Below are positions 1 through 9,627 of a stretch of DNA of 64,000 bases, piece after piece. Location of the stretch: the NCBI RefSeq assembly GCF_029309905.1, contig NZ_JARBJP010000003.1:343189-407188 (forward strand), written 5' to 3'. The position numbers were made by a program, and so were the translations under genes. The stretch comes from Brytella acorum (GTDB lineage Bacteria; Pseudomonadota; Alphaproteobacteria; Acetobacterales; Acetobacteraceae). The notes under the pieces are model-generated. The model saw only the letters and a program-made list of their open reading frames with translations, made no database searches and was not told the origin of the DNA. Each line of letters starts with the position of its first letter. Position 1 is the stretch's first letter.

Positions 1-760
1 GCGGCTTGACGCCCGCGATCTCGCTGACCATCCGAAACAGGTCGCCCAGACTGTGATTTTCGCCGCCGAGAATATATTTCTGTCCGATCTCGCCGCGCTC
101 CAGCGCCAGAGCATGGCCCTCGGCGACATCGTCGACATGGACGATGTTCAGCCCCGTCTCGACATAAGCCGGCATGCGTCCGGACGCGCAGTCCACGATC
201 ATCTGTCCGGTCGGCGTCGGCTTGATGTCGCGCGGACCGATCGGCGTGGAGGGATTGACGATCACGGCGGGAAGGCCCCGCTCGGCCACGAGCTTCAGAA
301 CCGCCTGTTCCGCGCGATATTTCGAGAGCTTGTAGACGCCGATCACATCATGTTCGGTGACGGGCGTCGTTTCGTCGGCAGGCCTGCCGTCCTTGCGCAG
401 CCCCAGCGCCGCAACGGAGGAGCAGTACACGATCTTTTCGCACCCGGCCTCCAGAGCCGCCAGCATCAGACGCCGCGTGCCCTCGACATTGGCTGCCATC
501 ATGGTCGCCGGATCCGGCACCCAAAGCCGGTAATCCGCGGCGACATGGAAAAGATAACGGCACCCCTTGAGAGCCGGGGCGAACGTTTCCGGCGAGGTCA
601 GATCACCGTTGACGATTTCGGCATCCAGCCCTTTCAGATTGGAGCCGTCCGCACCCGCGCGCACCATCAGGCGCAGCCGGTGCCCCCTCTCCAGAAGAAC
701 ACGGGCCACAGCAGAACCCACGAACCCGGTTGCGCCGGTCACTAGCGTGTACTCAGACAT
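1..760 (-). CDS. hpnA: Hopanoid-associated sugar epimerase HpnA (3' end outside window)
   Basis: NAD-dependent epimerase/dehydratase of the extended SDR fold. Reading leftwards from the ATG at 760, the protein opens with the Rossmann motif VTGATGFVGSAV and carries YKLSKYRAEQ (catalytic Tyr and Lys), VNPSTPIGPRDIKPTP and the late block YILGGENHSLGDL. These blocks are characteristic of HpnA, an SDR protein encoded with hopanoid synthesis genes; its exact sugar substrate is not certain. About 253 residues are present and the frame runs off the left edge, so the C-terminus is missing. A GAGGGGAG stretch lies upstream of the start. It is divergent from the HpnL-like gene at 1023. The family call is secure, the biochemical role less so. 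Confidence 0.88.
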   Translation of the reverse strand, partial: MSEYTLVTGATGFVGSAVARVLLERGHRLRLMVRAGADGSNLKGLDAEIVNGDLTSPETFAPALKGCRYLFHVAADYRLWVPDPATMMAANVEGTRRLMLAALEAGCEKIVYCSSVAALGLRKDGRPADETTPVTEHDVIGVYKLSKYRAEQAVLKLVAERGLPAVIVNPSTPIGPRDIKPTPTGQMIVDCASGRMPAYVETGLNIVHVDDVAEGHALALERGEIGQKYILGGENHSLGDLFRMVSEIAGVKP

Positions 761-1022
761 TTCGCGGTTCCACTCCCCTCATGCACGCGCGTCCTGATTT
801 ACACCCATAAACCGCGTGTCAGGGGCGCACCATAATGCGCCCGCCAGCCGACGCAAACCCGCATGGCGAGACTACCATTCAAACGGCGAGAAGGTGGCGG
901 AAACCCCCACGGTGGTGTAAGCCGCCTTCAGGCATGACACCGCGCCTAGACGCCCCAGTGAAAATGCCCGCACCCGGCCCGTGATTTCACCGGTCGGCTG
1001 CTTTCCATAGGCCCCGGTCCCT

Positions 1023-2123
1023 GTGTCCGATCCGGATTGCGAAGCTGTTTTGAAGAAACTGACCATCCTTCTTACGTTTCTGGGCATTGCCGCCCTCACG
1101 GCCATCACGGCCTGGCTGGGCTTTGGCGCAGTCCTCGACGCCATGCAGAAAATCGGCTTCAGCGGCTTCGCAGCGCTTCTGCTGGGTCAACTGCTTGTTG
1201 ACGGCATGCTGGGCTTCGCCTGGTATCTCGCCTGTCCGGAACTGGGTCTGATGCGCACGACCGCCGCACGCGCCCTGCGGGACGCCGCTGGCAACTGCCT
1301 GCCCTTCTCCCAGCTCGGGGGAATGCTCGTCGGCATTCGCGCGACCTGTTTCGAGCCCACGCCACGCCCCGGTCGCCGGCCGCGTCGACATCCCGTGGAC
1401 TGGCCCGAAGCCGTCGCCACGAACCTCGTCGACATCACGACGGAGGTTCTCGGCCAGATCGTCTTCATCCTCCTCGCCGTATTCTGCCTGATCGGGCATC
1501 AGGGCGGCGGAAAATTCATCTGGCCGGTCATTGGCGGGATGGCGATCCTGTCGTTGGGAATTGCTGGTTTCATCTACACCCAGCAAAAGAGCGGCACGTT
1601 CATCCACCGCATCGCCGAATTCTTCGGCAGGCATATCGCTGATTCATGGCGCGACTCGCTCGTCGACAACATGGACGCCTTCCAGACTCATCTCGACGCG
1701 CTCTGGAGCCATCCTGCGCGCGTGGCGCGTGGCGCGGGCATGCATCTCGTCGGCTGGCTTGCCAGCGCGGGACTGACTTTGCTCGCCTTTCGCCTGCTTG
1801 GCGCGCAGCTCTCCTATACCGGCGCCGTCGCCGTCGAAGGTGTCGTCTGCGGCGTGATGTCGGCGGGTTTCCTGGTTCCCGCTTCGCTCGGCGTGCAGGA
1901 AGCCGCCTATGTCGCGCTGGGCGTCATCTTCAACATCGATCCCAAGATCGCGCTCGGCCTCTCGCTCCTGCGTCGCGGGCGTGACATCGCACTGGGTATT
2001 CCGATGCTGCTCGTCTGGCAGGGCCTCGAAATGCGTCGTCTGAGGACAGCGCGCCAGGCCGACTACGCTGTCCCGGCCGAGCCCGCCGCAACCGACGCCG
2101 CCGCAACGCGCAAGGCCTCATGA
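1023..2123 (+). CDS. hpnL: HpnL-type integral membrane protein (lysylphosphatidylglycerol synthase TM-domain family)
   Basis: 366-residue polytopic membrane protein starting at GTG. Long hydrophobic segments alternate with short charged loops (for example LTILLTFLGIAALTA near the start). A late block, PASLGVQEAAYVALG, contains the G-x-QE signature shared by HpnL and the flippase-like domain of MprF. HpnL proteins are associated with hopanoid production or transport across the inner membrane. The insert PRPGRRPRRH around residue 118 is a basic cytoplasmic loop. The stop overlaps the start of tyrA in an ATGA, so the two are translationally coupled. Divergent placement next to hpnA supports the hopanoid link; a generic YbhN-type protein is the alternative. 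Confidence 0.75.
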   Translation: MSDPDCEAVLKKLTILLTFLGIAALTAITAWLGFGAVLDAMQKIGFSGFAALLLGQLLVDGMLGFAWYLACPELGLMRTTAARALRDAAGNCLPFSQLGGMLVGIRATCFEPTPRPGRRPRRHPVDWPEAVATNLVDITTEVLGQIVFILLAVFCLIGHQGGGKFIWPVIGGMAILSLGIAGFIYTQQKSGTFIHRIAEFFGRHIADSWRDSLVDNMDAFQTHLDALWSHPARVARGAGMHLVGWLASAGLTLLAFRLLGAQLSYTGAVAVEGVVCGVMSAGFLVPASLGVQEAAYVALGVIFNIDPKIALGLSLLRRGRDIALGIPMLLVWQGLEMRRLRTARQADYAVPAEPAATDAAATRKAS

Positions 2124-3007
2124 CCCAACCCATCGTCGATACACTCTGCGTCATCGGGCCAGGCCTGATCGGCTCCTCGGTTCTGCGTCGCGCCCGGCTC
2201 GATTCGGCCATCGCGCGCGAAACCATTGCCGTCGACCGTGACGAACAGGTCTGCGCCCGCGTTTGTGAACTCGATCTCGCCGACATCATCACCACGGATG
2301 CGCTCCGCGGCGCGGCGGAAGCGGATGTGGTCATGCTCTGCGTACCGGTCGGCGCGATCGCGACCGTCGCAGCCGAAATCCTTCCGGTGATGAAACCCGG
2401 AGCCATCCTGACCGATGTCGGCTCCACGCGCCGTAGCGTCGTGGACGCCATCGCGCCCCATCTGCGCCCCGACGTGGCCTATGTTCCCGCCCATCCGATG
2501 GCGGGCACCGAACATTCGGGCCCCGATGCCGGATTCGCGACGCTCTTCGAGAACCGCTGGTGTCTGCTGACGCCGCTTGAAAACACGTCGTCCAAGGCGA
2601 TTGCGACCATCGAAGCGCTCTGGCATGCGATGGGCGCGCGCACGCGCGTCATGGATATCGACCATCACGACCGCATCTGCGCCATCGTAAGCCATGTGCC
2701 GCACCTGCTGGCGTTTTCGATCTGCCACACAGCCGACACGCTGGCGGATGAACTGCGTTCCGAGGTTCTCGACTTCGCGGCTTCCGGTTTCCGAGATTTC
2801 ACACGCATCGCCGCTTCGGACCCGATCATGTGGCGTGACATTTTCCTCAACAACCGTGAGGCCATCCTGGAGATGCTCGAACGGTTCGCACAGGACGCGC
2901 AGAAGATGGCGACCGCCATCCGCGAGGGCGACGAAGCGACCATCGTCTCCAGCGTGGAACGGGGTCGCGCCATTCGTCGCAGCCTCATCGAGAACAGACA
3001 GGCCTGA
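2120..3007 (+). CDS. tyrA: Prephenate/arogenate dehydrogenase (cyclohexadienyl dehydrogenase)
   Basis: 295 residues. NAD(P)-dependent oxidative decarboxylation of prephenate or arogenate in tyrosine synthesis. Visible features: N-terminal Rossmann motif VIGPGLIGSSV, the block AHPMAGTEHSGP with the substrate-contacting His/Ser region, and SHVPHLLAFSIC in the helical dimerisation domain. The length is that of a single-domain TyrA/TyrC without chorismate mutase or ACT domain. The start overlaps the end of the membrane protein by 4 bases. Cytosolic. Prephenate versus arogenate preference cannot be read from sequence by eye. Confidence 0.9.
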   Translation: MTQPIVDTLCVIGPGLIGSSVLRRARLDSAIARETIAVDRDEQVCARVCELDLADIITTDALRGAAEADVVMLCVPVGAIATVAAEILPVMKPGAILTDVGSTRRSVVDAIAPHLRPDVAYVPAHPMAGTEHSGPDAGFATLFENRWCLLTPLENTSSKAIATIEALWHAMGARTRVMDIDHHDRICAIVSHVPHLLAFSICHTADTLADELRSEVLDFAASGFRDFTRIAASDPIMWRDIFLNNREAILEMLERFAQDAQKMATAIREGDEATIVSSVERGRAIRRSLIENRQA

Positions 3008-3116
3008 AACGAGGATCCCGGACGACCGGAACTCGCCCTGTTCCGACGAAACTGAAGGGCGTAGCAGAACAAAGTCGTGACAGCGGCGGCTCGCCCAACG
3101 GGGAGACGCGCCGATC

Positions 3117-4121
3117 CTATTCGTGGATCGCCGTGTGATAACGCGCATAAAGCGCACCGACGGCCAGTGATGCGAGGCGAGCCCGTGCACTGTCCGCCCG
3201 GCTGCTCAGCATGACGGGCACGCTTGCGCCCAACACGATCCCCGCGGATTCGGCGCCGCCCATAAAAATCAGATTCTTGGCCAGCATGTTGCCGGCTTCG
3301 AGGTCGGGCGCGACCAGGATCTGAGCGCTTCCGGCGACCGGAGAGACGATACCCTTGATCCGCGCTGCATCGCGGCTGATGGCGTTGTCCATCGCCAGGG
3401 GCCCGTCGAGAACCGCGCCGGTGATCTGGCCGCGATCCGCCATCTTGCACAGGCACGCGGCGTCGATCGTGCCGGGAATGCGGGAATTAACGGTTTCGAC
3501 CGCCGAGAGGATCGCCACGCGCGGCTCGCCGAGGCCCAGGGCATGATGCAGGTCGATGGCGTTCTGGACGATGTCGCGCTTGGCATCGAGGTCAGGAAAG
3601 ATATTGATGGCCGCGTCGGTGACAAAAAGCAGATCCTCGTAGCCGGGCACGGCAAGGACGAAGACGTGGCTGACGCGACGCGCTCCTGTCAGCCCCTGCT
3701 CGGGTCTCAGAATCTCGCGCATCAGGACATCCGTATGCAGGTTGCCCTTGATGAGCCCCTGCACGCGACCCTCATGCGCCATGAGAACCGCCAGCCGGGC
3801 GGCGTCCCGCGGGGAATCCGCCGAAACGATTTCGACGCCACCTATGTTGATATCCCCGTCCGCTGCCGTTGCGGCGATCCGCTCTCGATCACCCACCAGC
3901 ACAGGACGCATCAAACCGCGCGCGGCCCCTTCGATGGCGCCGAGGAGCGCATGCGCCTCGCACGGCCACACGACGGCGTTGACGGACGGCGACAACGTGG
4001 CGGCACGATCGATCAGGGCCTCGAACCCAACACGCCCGCATCGACCAGACGGTGACACGACATCGGCGATCGTTCCCGCATCACTGAGTGACACATCCTG
4101 AGAAGAAGGGTGATCCTGCAT
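3117..4121 (-). CDS. Phosphate acetyl/butyryltransferase family enzyme
   Basis: 334 residues from the ATG at 4121; an upstream in-frame start at 4172 would add 17 non-conserved residues. Member of the Pta/Ptb family transferring acyl groups between CoA and phosphate. Visible blocks are LIKGNLHTDVLMREIL, VTDAAINIFPDL, GPLAMDNAIS and ILVAPDLEAGNMLAKNL, the family signature near the C-terminus. The layout (single short domain, about 330 aa) matches phosphate butyryltransferase or the short bacterial Pta rather than long E. coli Pta. No acetate kinase gene is adjacent in this window. No strong Shine-Dalgarno sequence was seen. Acetate versus butyrate specificity is not decided. Confidence 0.8.
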   Translation of the reverse strand: MQDHPSSQDVSLSDAGTIADVVSPSGRCGRVGFEALIDRAATLSPSVNAVVWPCEAHALLGAIEGAARGLMRPVLVGDRERIAATAADGDINIGGVEIVSADSPRDAARLAVLMAHEGRVQGLIKGNLHTDVLMREILRPEQGLTGARRVSHVFVLAVPGYEDLLFVTDAAINIFPDLDAKRDIVQNAIDLHHALGLGEPRVAILSAVETVNSRIPGTIDAACLCKMADRGQITGAVLDGPLAMDNAISRDAARIKGIVSPVAGSAQILVAPDLEAGNMLAKNLIFMGGAESAGIVLGASVPVMLSSRADSARARLASLAVGALYARYHTAIHE

Positions 4122-4390
4122 GATGGGACAGCATATTCGTTCGCAGACGCAGATTTCAAACGACGCGATCAAACATCATTGTGAACCCGCAATCCGGCTG
4201 AATTCCCTCGTTCCGACTCCCAATAGACTTTTCCCGGCGGATCGCCACACAGCACCCGGCGACAACCCCTTGGCCGTTTTCCTCCCTATGGGACTGCTCT
4301 CACGCTTGATGACGCACGCCCGCGAAGTCCTCCGTCTCAAGCGTGGCAAGGCCATGAACCTTGACGCGCGGATCATCGCCCGATGGATGC

Positions 4391-5653
4391 CTATTCCGTA
4401 ACTTCGCCTTCCATGTGCAGCCCGGGCAGCGTGGAAGGCCTGTAGAGCAGGATTGCCGCAACCACAGCCGTTCCTGCGAAAACGCTTGCGATCATCGCCG
4501 TGCCCAGATCGAGCCGGAGCGCCAGCCAGGGAATGACCAGGCCAGAAAGAGCCTGCCCCCCGGCGGCGGCGGCGTAGCTCGTACCCATCCCGAACGAACG
4601 CGTCGCAGACGGGAAGCGCTGCGACAGGAAGTGCGGCACGACCGCCCATACCGCGGCACCCACGCCACCGACCGCAAAAGCGGTCACGACCATGAGCATG
4701 GGGCTTGCGGCTCTCACGAAGGGCACAAACACGACCAGGGTCAGCACGAGATATCCAAGTAGCACACGTCGATCTCCGAACCGGGCCGCCAGCGCGCCAC
4801 AGATCGGCTTCCCCATCAGAGAGCCCACGCAGTAAGCCGCGATCATCGGGAAAAGCTGTCCTGGCGTCAGGTGATGTTCGGTGCGCAGCAACGTGGGATA
4901 AAACGCGTAGAGCGCAGCGTTCTGGAACTGCAGCACCGCCATGAAAGCGATGGCCTGAATGGCCGCCCCGTCAAGCCGGAACATGCCGCCGGAGACCCGC
5001 GCCATCCGGGCTTCCGGAGAGCGGCGCATCTTCAGCCAGACGGGACTTTCCGGCACGCCAATCCGTATGAAAATGGCGAGAATGGCGGGCAGGATGCCCA
5101 GCAGAAACATCGCGCGCCAGCCATAATGGGGCAGAATGATCGCCTGCGCCCCGGCAGCGACGAAAAAGCCGACCTCATAACCCGACATCATCAGGGCCGA
5201 GGCCAGGGAACGCGCACGGGCGGGCACGCTCTCCATCAGCAGGGCCGCCGAAGCCGTCCACTCTCCGCCGAATCCGATTCCGAACAGGAACTGGATCACC
5301 ACCAGCATGACGTAGGACCAGGCCACCGCCGTGGCGCCGGAAAACGCCGCGAACCAGATGATGCCCAGCATGAAGGTAAGGCGTCGCCCATAGCGATCGG
5401 CGAGCCAGCCCCAGCCCGTGTTCCCAAACGCCCGACCGATGCTCTGGGCCGTAACCACCACGCCCATCGCCTCGAGGTCGACGCCGAAACTGTGCCCCAT
5501 ATCGGGCAGGCATAACAGCAATGCGACCTGATCGAAGGCGTCCAGAAACCATCCGAGAAACGCGGCCAGCGTGACACGCCAGTATGGCAGGAGGATGGTC
5601 AGCGAAGAGGCTTGCGGGCCGGGCGGCGGGGCCTGCCTCGTCTCGTCTTGCAT
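4391..5653 (-). CDS. MFS transporter, metabolite:H+ symporter type
   Basis: 420 residues with about twelve hydrophobic segments. The major-facilitator signature WGWLADRYGRRLTFM lies in the loop between helices 2 and 3, and RFGDRR is its weaker echo in the second half. Early LGWFLDAFDQVA and IGFGGEWTA resemble the aromatic acid:H+ symporter and sialate (NanT-like) branches, which import organic anions. The ATG is at 5653 with AAGGAA upstream. It stands alone between the Pta-like gene and a divergent HAD phosphatase, so context gives no substrate. Inner membrane. The superfamily is certain, the substrate unknown. Confidence 0.83.
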   Translation of the reverse strand: MQDETRQAPPPGPQASSLTILLPYWRVTLAAFLGWFLDAFDQVALLLCLPDMGHSFGVDLEAMGVVVTAQSIGRAFGNTGWGWLADRYGRRLTFMLGIIWFAAFSGATAVAWSYVMLVVIQFLFGIGFGGEWTASAALLMESVPARARSLASALMMSGYEVGFFVAAGAQAIILPHYGWRAMFLLGILPAILAIFIRIGVPESPVWLKMRRSPEARMARVSGGMFRLDGAAIQAIAFMAVLQFQNAALYAFYPTLLRTEHHLTPGQLFPMIAAYCVGSLMGKPICGALAARFGDRRVLLGYLVLTLVVFVPFVRAASPMLMVVTAFAVGGVGAAVWAVVPHFLSQRFPSATRSFGMGTSYAAAAGGQALSGLVIPWLALRLDLGTAMIASVFAGTAVVAAILLYRPSTLPGLHMEGEVTE

Positions 5654-5787
5654 GGGCAGGCATTTCCTTCGTGGCGAATCCGCAGGACGGTCCCGAAAGG
5701 GGAGCGAAATGAACCGGGCTTCGCGCGCTGCTTTATGAACTATGAAACGGCGTTACGCCGCCACTGAAACTCGACAAAGGATACAGC

Positions 5788-6492
5788 ATGCCGTTGAACG
5801 CCCTTCCTGATCATCTTCTTTCAACGCCTCAGGAACCCGTTCGGGGCGTCATCTTCGACATGGACGGTCTTCTCCTCGACAGCGAATCCCTTGCCATGGA
5901 CGCGCTGGTCGCGGCAGGAAACGATCTGGGCTATGACGTTCCGCTTTCCTTCTGCCGCGGCATGATCGGCGTCCCCGCCGATGGATGCCGCCAGATGGTG
6001 CACGAAACCTATGGCAGCGACTTCCCGCTCGAACGCTTCTTCAAGCTTCAGGAGGCGCATCTCCGGGAGTTCGTGGATACCGGTCGCCTTATCCTGAAAA
6101 AAGGCGTCGAGCCGCTTCTCGACCTTCTCGACCGCCACCAGATTCCCCGCGCGGTCGCCACATCGTCGAGCCGTTACCGGACGGATCATCACCTCAAGCT
6201 GGTCGGACTGTTTGACCGCTTCGATGCCATCGTCACCCGCGACGACGTGTCACGCGGCAAGCCCGATGCGGAGCCCTACCTGACGGCCGCGACAAAAATC
6301 GGCATCCCGCCGGAATACTGTCTGGCGCTCGAAGACTCCCACACCGGCGCGCGCGCGGCGATCGCCGCCGGGATTCGCGTCATCGTGGTGCCGGACCTTC
6401 TCGCCCCCACCGAAGAGATTCGTGACAACGCGCTGGCAATCGTCAAGGACCTGACGATCGCACGCGTCTATGTCGAACATCATGCGGGCTGA
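5788..6492 (+). CDS. HAD-superfamily phosphatase, beta-phosphoglucomutase-like
   Basis: 234 residues. HAD motif I is IFDMDGLLLDSES with nucleophile and acid-base Asp, motif II is VATSSSRYRTDHHL, and motifs III/IV are GKPDAEPYL and CLALEDSHTGARAA. The alpha-helical cap of subclass IA lies between motifs I and II. Such enzymes dephosphorylate sugar phosphates or isomerise them. AAGGAT sits 7 bases before the ATG. It converges on the polyol dehydrogenase at 6536, so a role in sugar/polyol metabolism is possible, but the substrate is unknown. Confidence 0.82.
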   Translation: MPLNALPDHLLSTPQEPVRGVIFDMDGLLLDSESLAMDALVAAGNDLGYDVPLSFCRGMIGVPADGCRQMVHETYGSDFPLERFFKLQEAHLREFVDTGRLILKKGVEPLLDLLDRHQIPRAVATSSSRYRTDHHLKLVGLFDRFDAIVTRDDVSRGKPDAEPYLTAATKIGIPPEYCLALEDSHTGARAAIAAGIRVIVVPDLLAPTEEIRDNALAIVKDLTIARVYVEHHAG

Positions 6493-6535
6493 TCCAGCCG
6501 GTTGACCCCGCGCCGCGCTGAAAGGGATCGTCCCT

Positions 6536-8014
6536 TCAGCGCGCCAGTTCGTGCAGCAGCGCGGGCACGCTTTCATCCGTCAGGCGCTTCAGCATCCGGC
6601 TGATTCTTGCGACCTGTGCGGCATGATCGGGAAGCGGGGGCCCGAACACGGATTCCATGGCCATGAAAGCCTCGACCTGCGCCCCGTGATCGTCACGCGC
6701 ATCGGCGCATATGCGACGCAGCACGTCGGCGCGCGGATCGGCCAGTGCGATCTCCAGCGCCTCCTGCTCATGCAGCGCAAACCACCGGATCCAGCTGGCG
6801 ATCAGTAATGTGGCGCCTTCGACCGAACGTCCCGCTTCGAGGTTTTCGCGCATGGGCCGGATGATGCGCGCCGCCATCTTGGCCGAGCCGTTGCGACCGA
6901 TGCGCTCGACTTCATGCACGATCCCCGGATTGCGGAACCGTTTCATCAGATCCCGCGCGTAGCGATCCATCTCGTCTTCAGGAAGATTGACCCCCGCCGT
7001 CTGCTCGTAGCGCATGAACCGGGCCGCGATCGTCCCAAGCGCCGCATCGCAGGCCGCATCGGAAATCGTATTCACCCCCGCCAGAGCGCCGACATATGCA
7101 AGGATCATATGCGTGCCGTTGAGCATTTGCAGCTTGGCGCGCTCGAAAACCTCGACATCGCCGACGAACCGGGTGCCGGGATGGGCTTCCCACATCGGAC
7201 GCGGACCGTCGAACCGCTCGATGATCCATTGGAACCATGGTTCCGCCGAGAGCGGGATACGATCTTCGATCCCTCCGAGCAGTCGGGTGGCATCGTGCCG
7301 ATCATCCGCGTTGGGCACCGGCACGATGCGATCCACCATCGTGTCGGGAAACCGGACATGTTCGCCAATCCATGCCGCGAGGCCGTCATCCCCATCCAGC
7401 GCGACGAAATCCATCACGGCCTGACGCAGCGTCCTCCCGTTCCGGCTCACATTGTCGCAACACAGGATCACCGGCGGCACGGTGCCGCGCTGTCGCACGA
7501 GCGACAGTCCGGCCGCCAGGATTCCGGCGGCCGTACGGGGCGTCGCCCCCTTCAGATCCGCCCGGATCTCGGGAGCATCCGGATCGAGCGTCTCGTCGGC
7601 GGTCAGATGATAGCCGCTGGCCGTAACCGTCAGCGTCACGATCTTCACAGCGGGGTCGGCGATGCGCGCCGCCAGCCCGACATGCGTGTCACCGGCGAAA
7701 ACGGCTTCGTGAATCGCTGCCATGACCGAGGCCACGGTGCCGCTCGGCTCGCGCGTCAGCAGGGTGTAGAGATTGTCCTGCTCGCACAGCGCCCGAGCCA
7801 GCTCAGGACGCCGCATGGCGACCGAGGTGACGCCCCACCCCAGCCCTTCGTCACCCTGGGCACCGATGGCGGCCTGTGTCGCCGTGACCTGGTGGGCGCG
7901 ATGGAAATTGCCGCAGCCCAGATGCACGATTCCCGTCCGCAGCGAACCCGGATCGAAGGTCGGCCCATAGACCGTGGGAGGGATACGATTCAGGGCGCTG
8001 CGGTTCAAAAACAA
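6536..8014 (-). CDS. Mannitol dehydrogenase-family (long-chain polyol) dehydrogenase / fructuronate reductase
   Basis: 492 residues. NAD(P)-dependent oxidation of polyols or reduction of ketoses/uronates. N-terminal IVHLGCGNFHRAHQ is the family nucleotide-binding block. KLQMLNGTHMILAYVG carries the catalytic Lys and the Asn and His that form the active site of long-chain mannitol 2-dehydrogenases. The length matches mannitol 2-dehydrogenase and fructuronate reductase (about 490 aa). The start is probably TTG at 8014, with GGGAGAA about 8 bases upstream. Acetic acid bacteria are rich in polyol oxidation; mannitol, arabitol and fructuronate are all possible substrates. Confidence 0.85.
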   Translation of the reverse strand: MFLNRSALNRIPPTVYGPTFDPGSLRTGIVHLGCGNFHRAHQVTATQAAIGAQGDEGLGWGVTSVAMRRPELARALCEQDNLYTLLTREPSGTVASVMAAIHEAVFAGDTHVGLAARIADPAVKIVTLTVTASGYHLTADETLDPDAPEIRADLKGATPRTAAGILAAGLSLVRQRGTVPPVILCCDNVSRNGRTLRQAVMDFVALDGDDGLAAWIGEHVRFPDTMVDRIVPVPNADDRHDATRLLGGIEDRIPLSAEPWFQWIIERFDGPRPMWEAHPGTRFVGDVEVFERAKLQMLNGTHMILAYVGALAGVNTISDAACDAALGTIAARFMRYEQTAGVNLPEDEMDRYARDLMKRFRNPGIVHEVERIGRNGSAKMAARIIRPMRENLEAGRSVEGATLLIASWIRWFALHEQEALEIALADPRADVLRRICADARDDHGAQVEAFMAMESVFGPPLPDHAAQVARISRMLKRLTDESVPALLHELAR

Positions 8015-8082
8015 GAAAAATTCTCCCGGTGAGTTCGGTCTCGACGGAATTTTAACTGCCGAACCAGCGGGACGTTTCCTCG

Positions 8083-9627
8083 TCAGGGGCGTTTTGGGAC
8101 TCCTGGGTCGGCCGTGAACGCCGCCTGCCAGGTCGGCGGAGGATCTTTCATGCCGCTGTCGTTACGGTGCCACCAACCACCGCCAAGTGCCTGAAACAGC
8201 GCTACGGTGTCGGAAAACCGCGCGGCCTGCGCCTGGACGAGCGTCTGGCGCGCGGTCAGTTCCTGCTGCTCGGCATTCTGGACGAGCGCCATGCTCACAT
8301 CTCCGAGTGCAAACTGCGCACGCGCGATTTTCACGCTGCGCGCGGCGGCCTGATCGTTCTCGGCACTCGCGGAGAGGCCATCGGCATCGTCATGAAGCGC
8401 ATGAAGCGTATCCGCCACATTCTGGATCGCCCCCAGCACGGTCGCGCGATACGTGTCCGCGGAGGCGAGCAGCGTCTGACGCGCCTCACGCTCAAGGTGC
8501 CAGAGCTGAAACCCCTGAAACAGCGGCTGTGCCAGCATGGCTCCGATTTCCCAGTTTCCGTATCCCGGAGCAAAGAACTGGCTCATCGCATTTATCGCCT
8601 GCCCGGGCGTGGCCGAAAGCTGGACATTGGGCAGACGGTTGGCGATCGCGACACCCACCTGCGCGCTGTTGATATGCATCTGCGCTTCGGCCGCCCGAAC
8701 GTCGGGACGCTGCTCCAGAAGCCGGGACGGCAGGGAAACCGGCAGTTCCGCGGGAAGATGGAACGCTTCCAGTCTCGGCTCGGGCAGGGCCTCGTCCGGT
8801 GTCGCGCCGACGAGCGTCGCGATCTGATCGTGAGCCTGCTCAAGCGTCAACTGAAGAGGCGGCAGCAGTGCTTCGGTCTGACTGAGCAACGCTTTCTGGG
8901 CGAGTACCTCTCCCAGAGAAGCATCCCCGAGGCGCTGGCGCCCTTCCACGATTCTCAGAACGTCTTTCTGACTCGCGATCGAGGTCAGCAGCGCGTCGAT
9001 CTGGGATCGGGTGCCTGCCTGCTGGATCACGGCGACGACCAGTGTGTTGATGAGCGTGTTGACCTGCGCTTCGAGCTGAAAGCGCTGCACGTCGGCCTGG
9101 GCGGCGGCGGCTTCGATCTGCCGGCGGAGTCCTCCCCAGAGATCGGGCTGATAGGAGATGTTCAACTGCAGCGTATGCAGGTTGTAGAGATACGCATTGC
9201 TGCCCGGCACAGGCGAAAGAGCGCGAGACGTCTTGTTGCGTGTCGGGTTGAAGCTCGCCGAGATACTGGGAAACATGGGCGACGCCTGGACCTTGGCCTG
9301 TTCCCATGCGGCTTTCAACGTGGCCTGCGCGCTCTGCAAACTCGGGTTCTGCGCCTGAGCCCGCGCCACAAGCGCATCGAGTTCCGGCACGCCGAAAAGC
9401 TTCCACCACGCCCCGGCCACATCGCCGCCGGTTACGAGCGTCTGCGCCATACCGGCCTGACCGGCACCGCTCGAACCATGAACCTGCCGAGGCGCCGCGC
9501 CACTCTGGTATTGCGGCGTCCCGGGCAGCGCCGGGCGATGAAAATCAGGGCCCACGGAACATGCCGACAGCGAAAGCGCCGTCATCGTGCCCAGCGCCGC
9601 CAGCCGCAGCGTTGATCCGGAGGTCAT
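8083..9627 (-). CDS. Outer-membrane efflux lipoprotein, NodT/OprM family
   Basis: 514 residues. The TolC-like outer-membrane channel of the tripartite pump encoded just upstream. The N-terminus is a lipoprotein signal with lipobox LSAC, followed by SVGPDFHRP, the hallmark of NodT/OprM proteins. Two TolC-like repeats follow, with long coiled-coil regions rich in Ala, Gln and Leu (for example AEAQMHINSAQVGVAIANRL). A GGGAGG Shine-Dalgarno lies 6 bases before the ATG. The start overlaps the stop of the pump gene by ATGA. The C-terminal tail is Pro/Trp rich. Confidence 0.92.
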   Translation of the reverse strand: MTSGSTLRLAALGTMTALSLSACSVGPDFHRPALPGTPQYQSGAAPRQVHGSSGAGQAGMAQTLVTGGDVAGAWWKLFGVPELDALVARAQAQNPSLQSAQATLKAAWEQAKVQASPMFPSISASFNPTRNKTSRALSPVPGSNAYLYNLHTLQLNISYQPDLWGGLRRQIEAAAAQADVQRFQLEAQVNTLINTLVVAVIQQAGTRSQIDALLTSIASQKDVLRIVEGRQRLGDASLGEVLAQKALLSQTEALLPPLQLTLEQAHDQIATLVGATPDEALPEPRLEAFHLPAELPVSLPSRLLEQRPDVRAAEAQMHINSAQVGVAIANRLPNVQLSATPGQAINAMSQFFAPGYGNWEIGAMLAQPLFQGFQLWHLEREARQTLLASADTYRATVLGAIQNVADTLHALHDDADGLSASAENDQAAARSVKIARAQFALGDVSMALVQNAEQQELTARQTLVQAQAARFSDTVALFQALGGGWWHRNDSGMKDPPPTWQAAFTADPGVPKRP

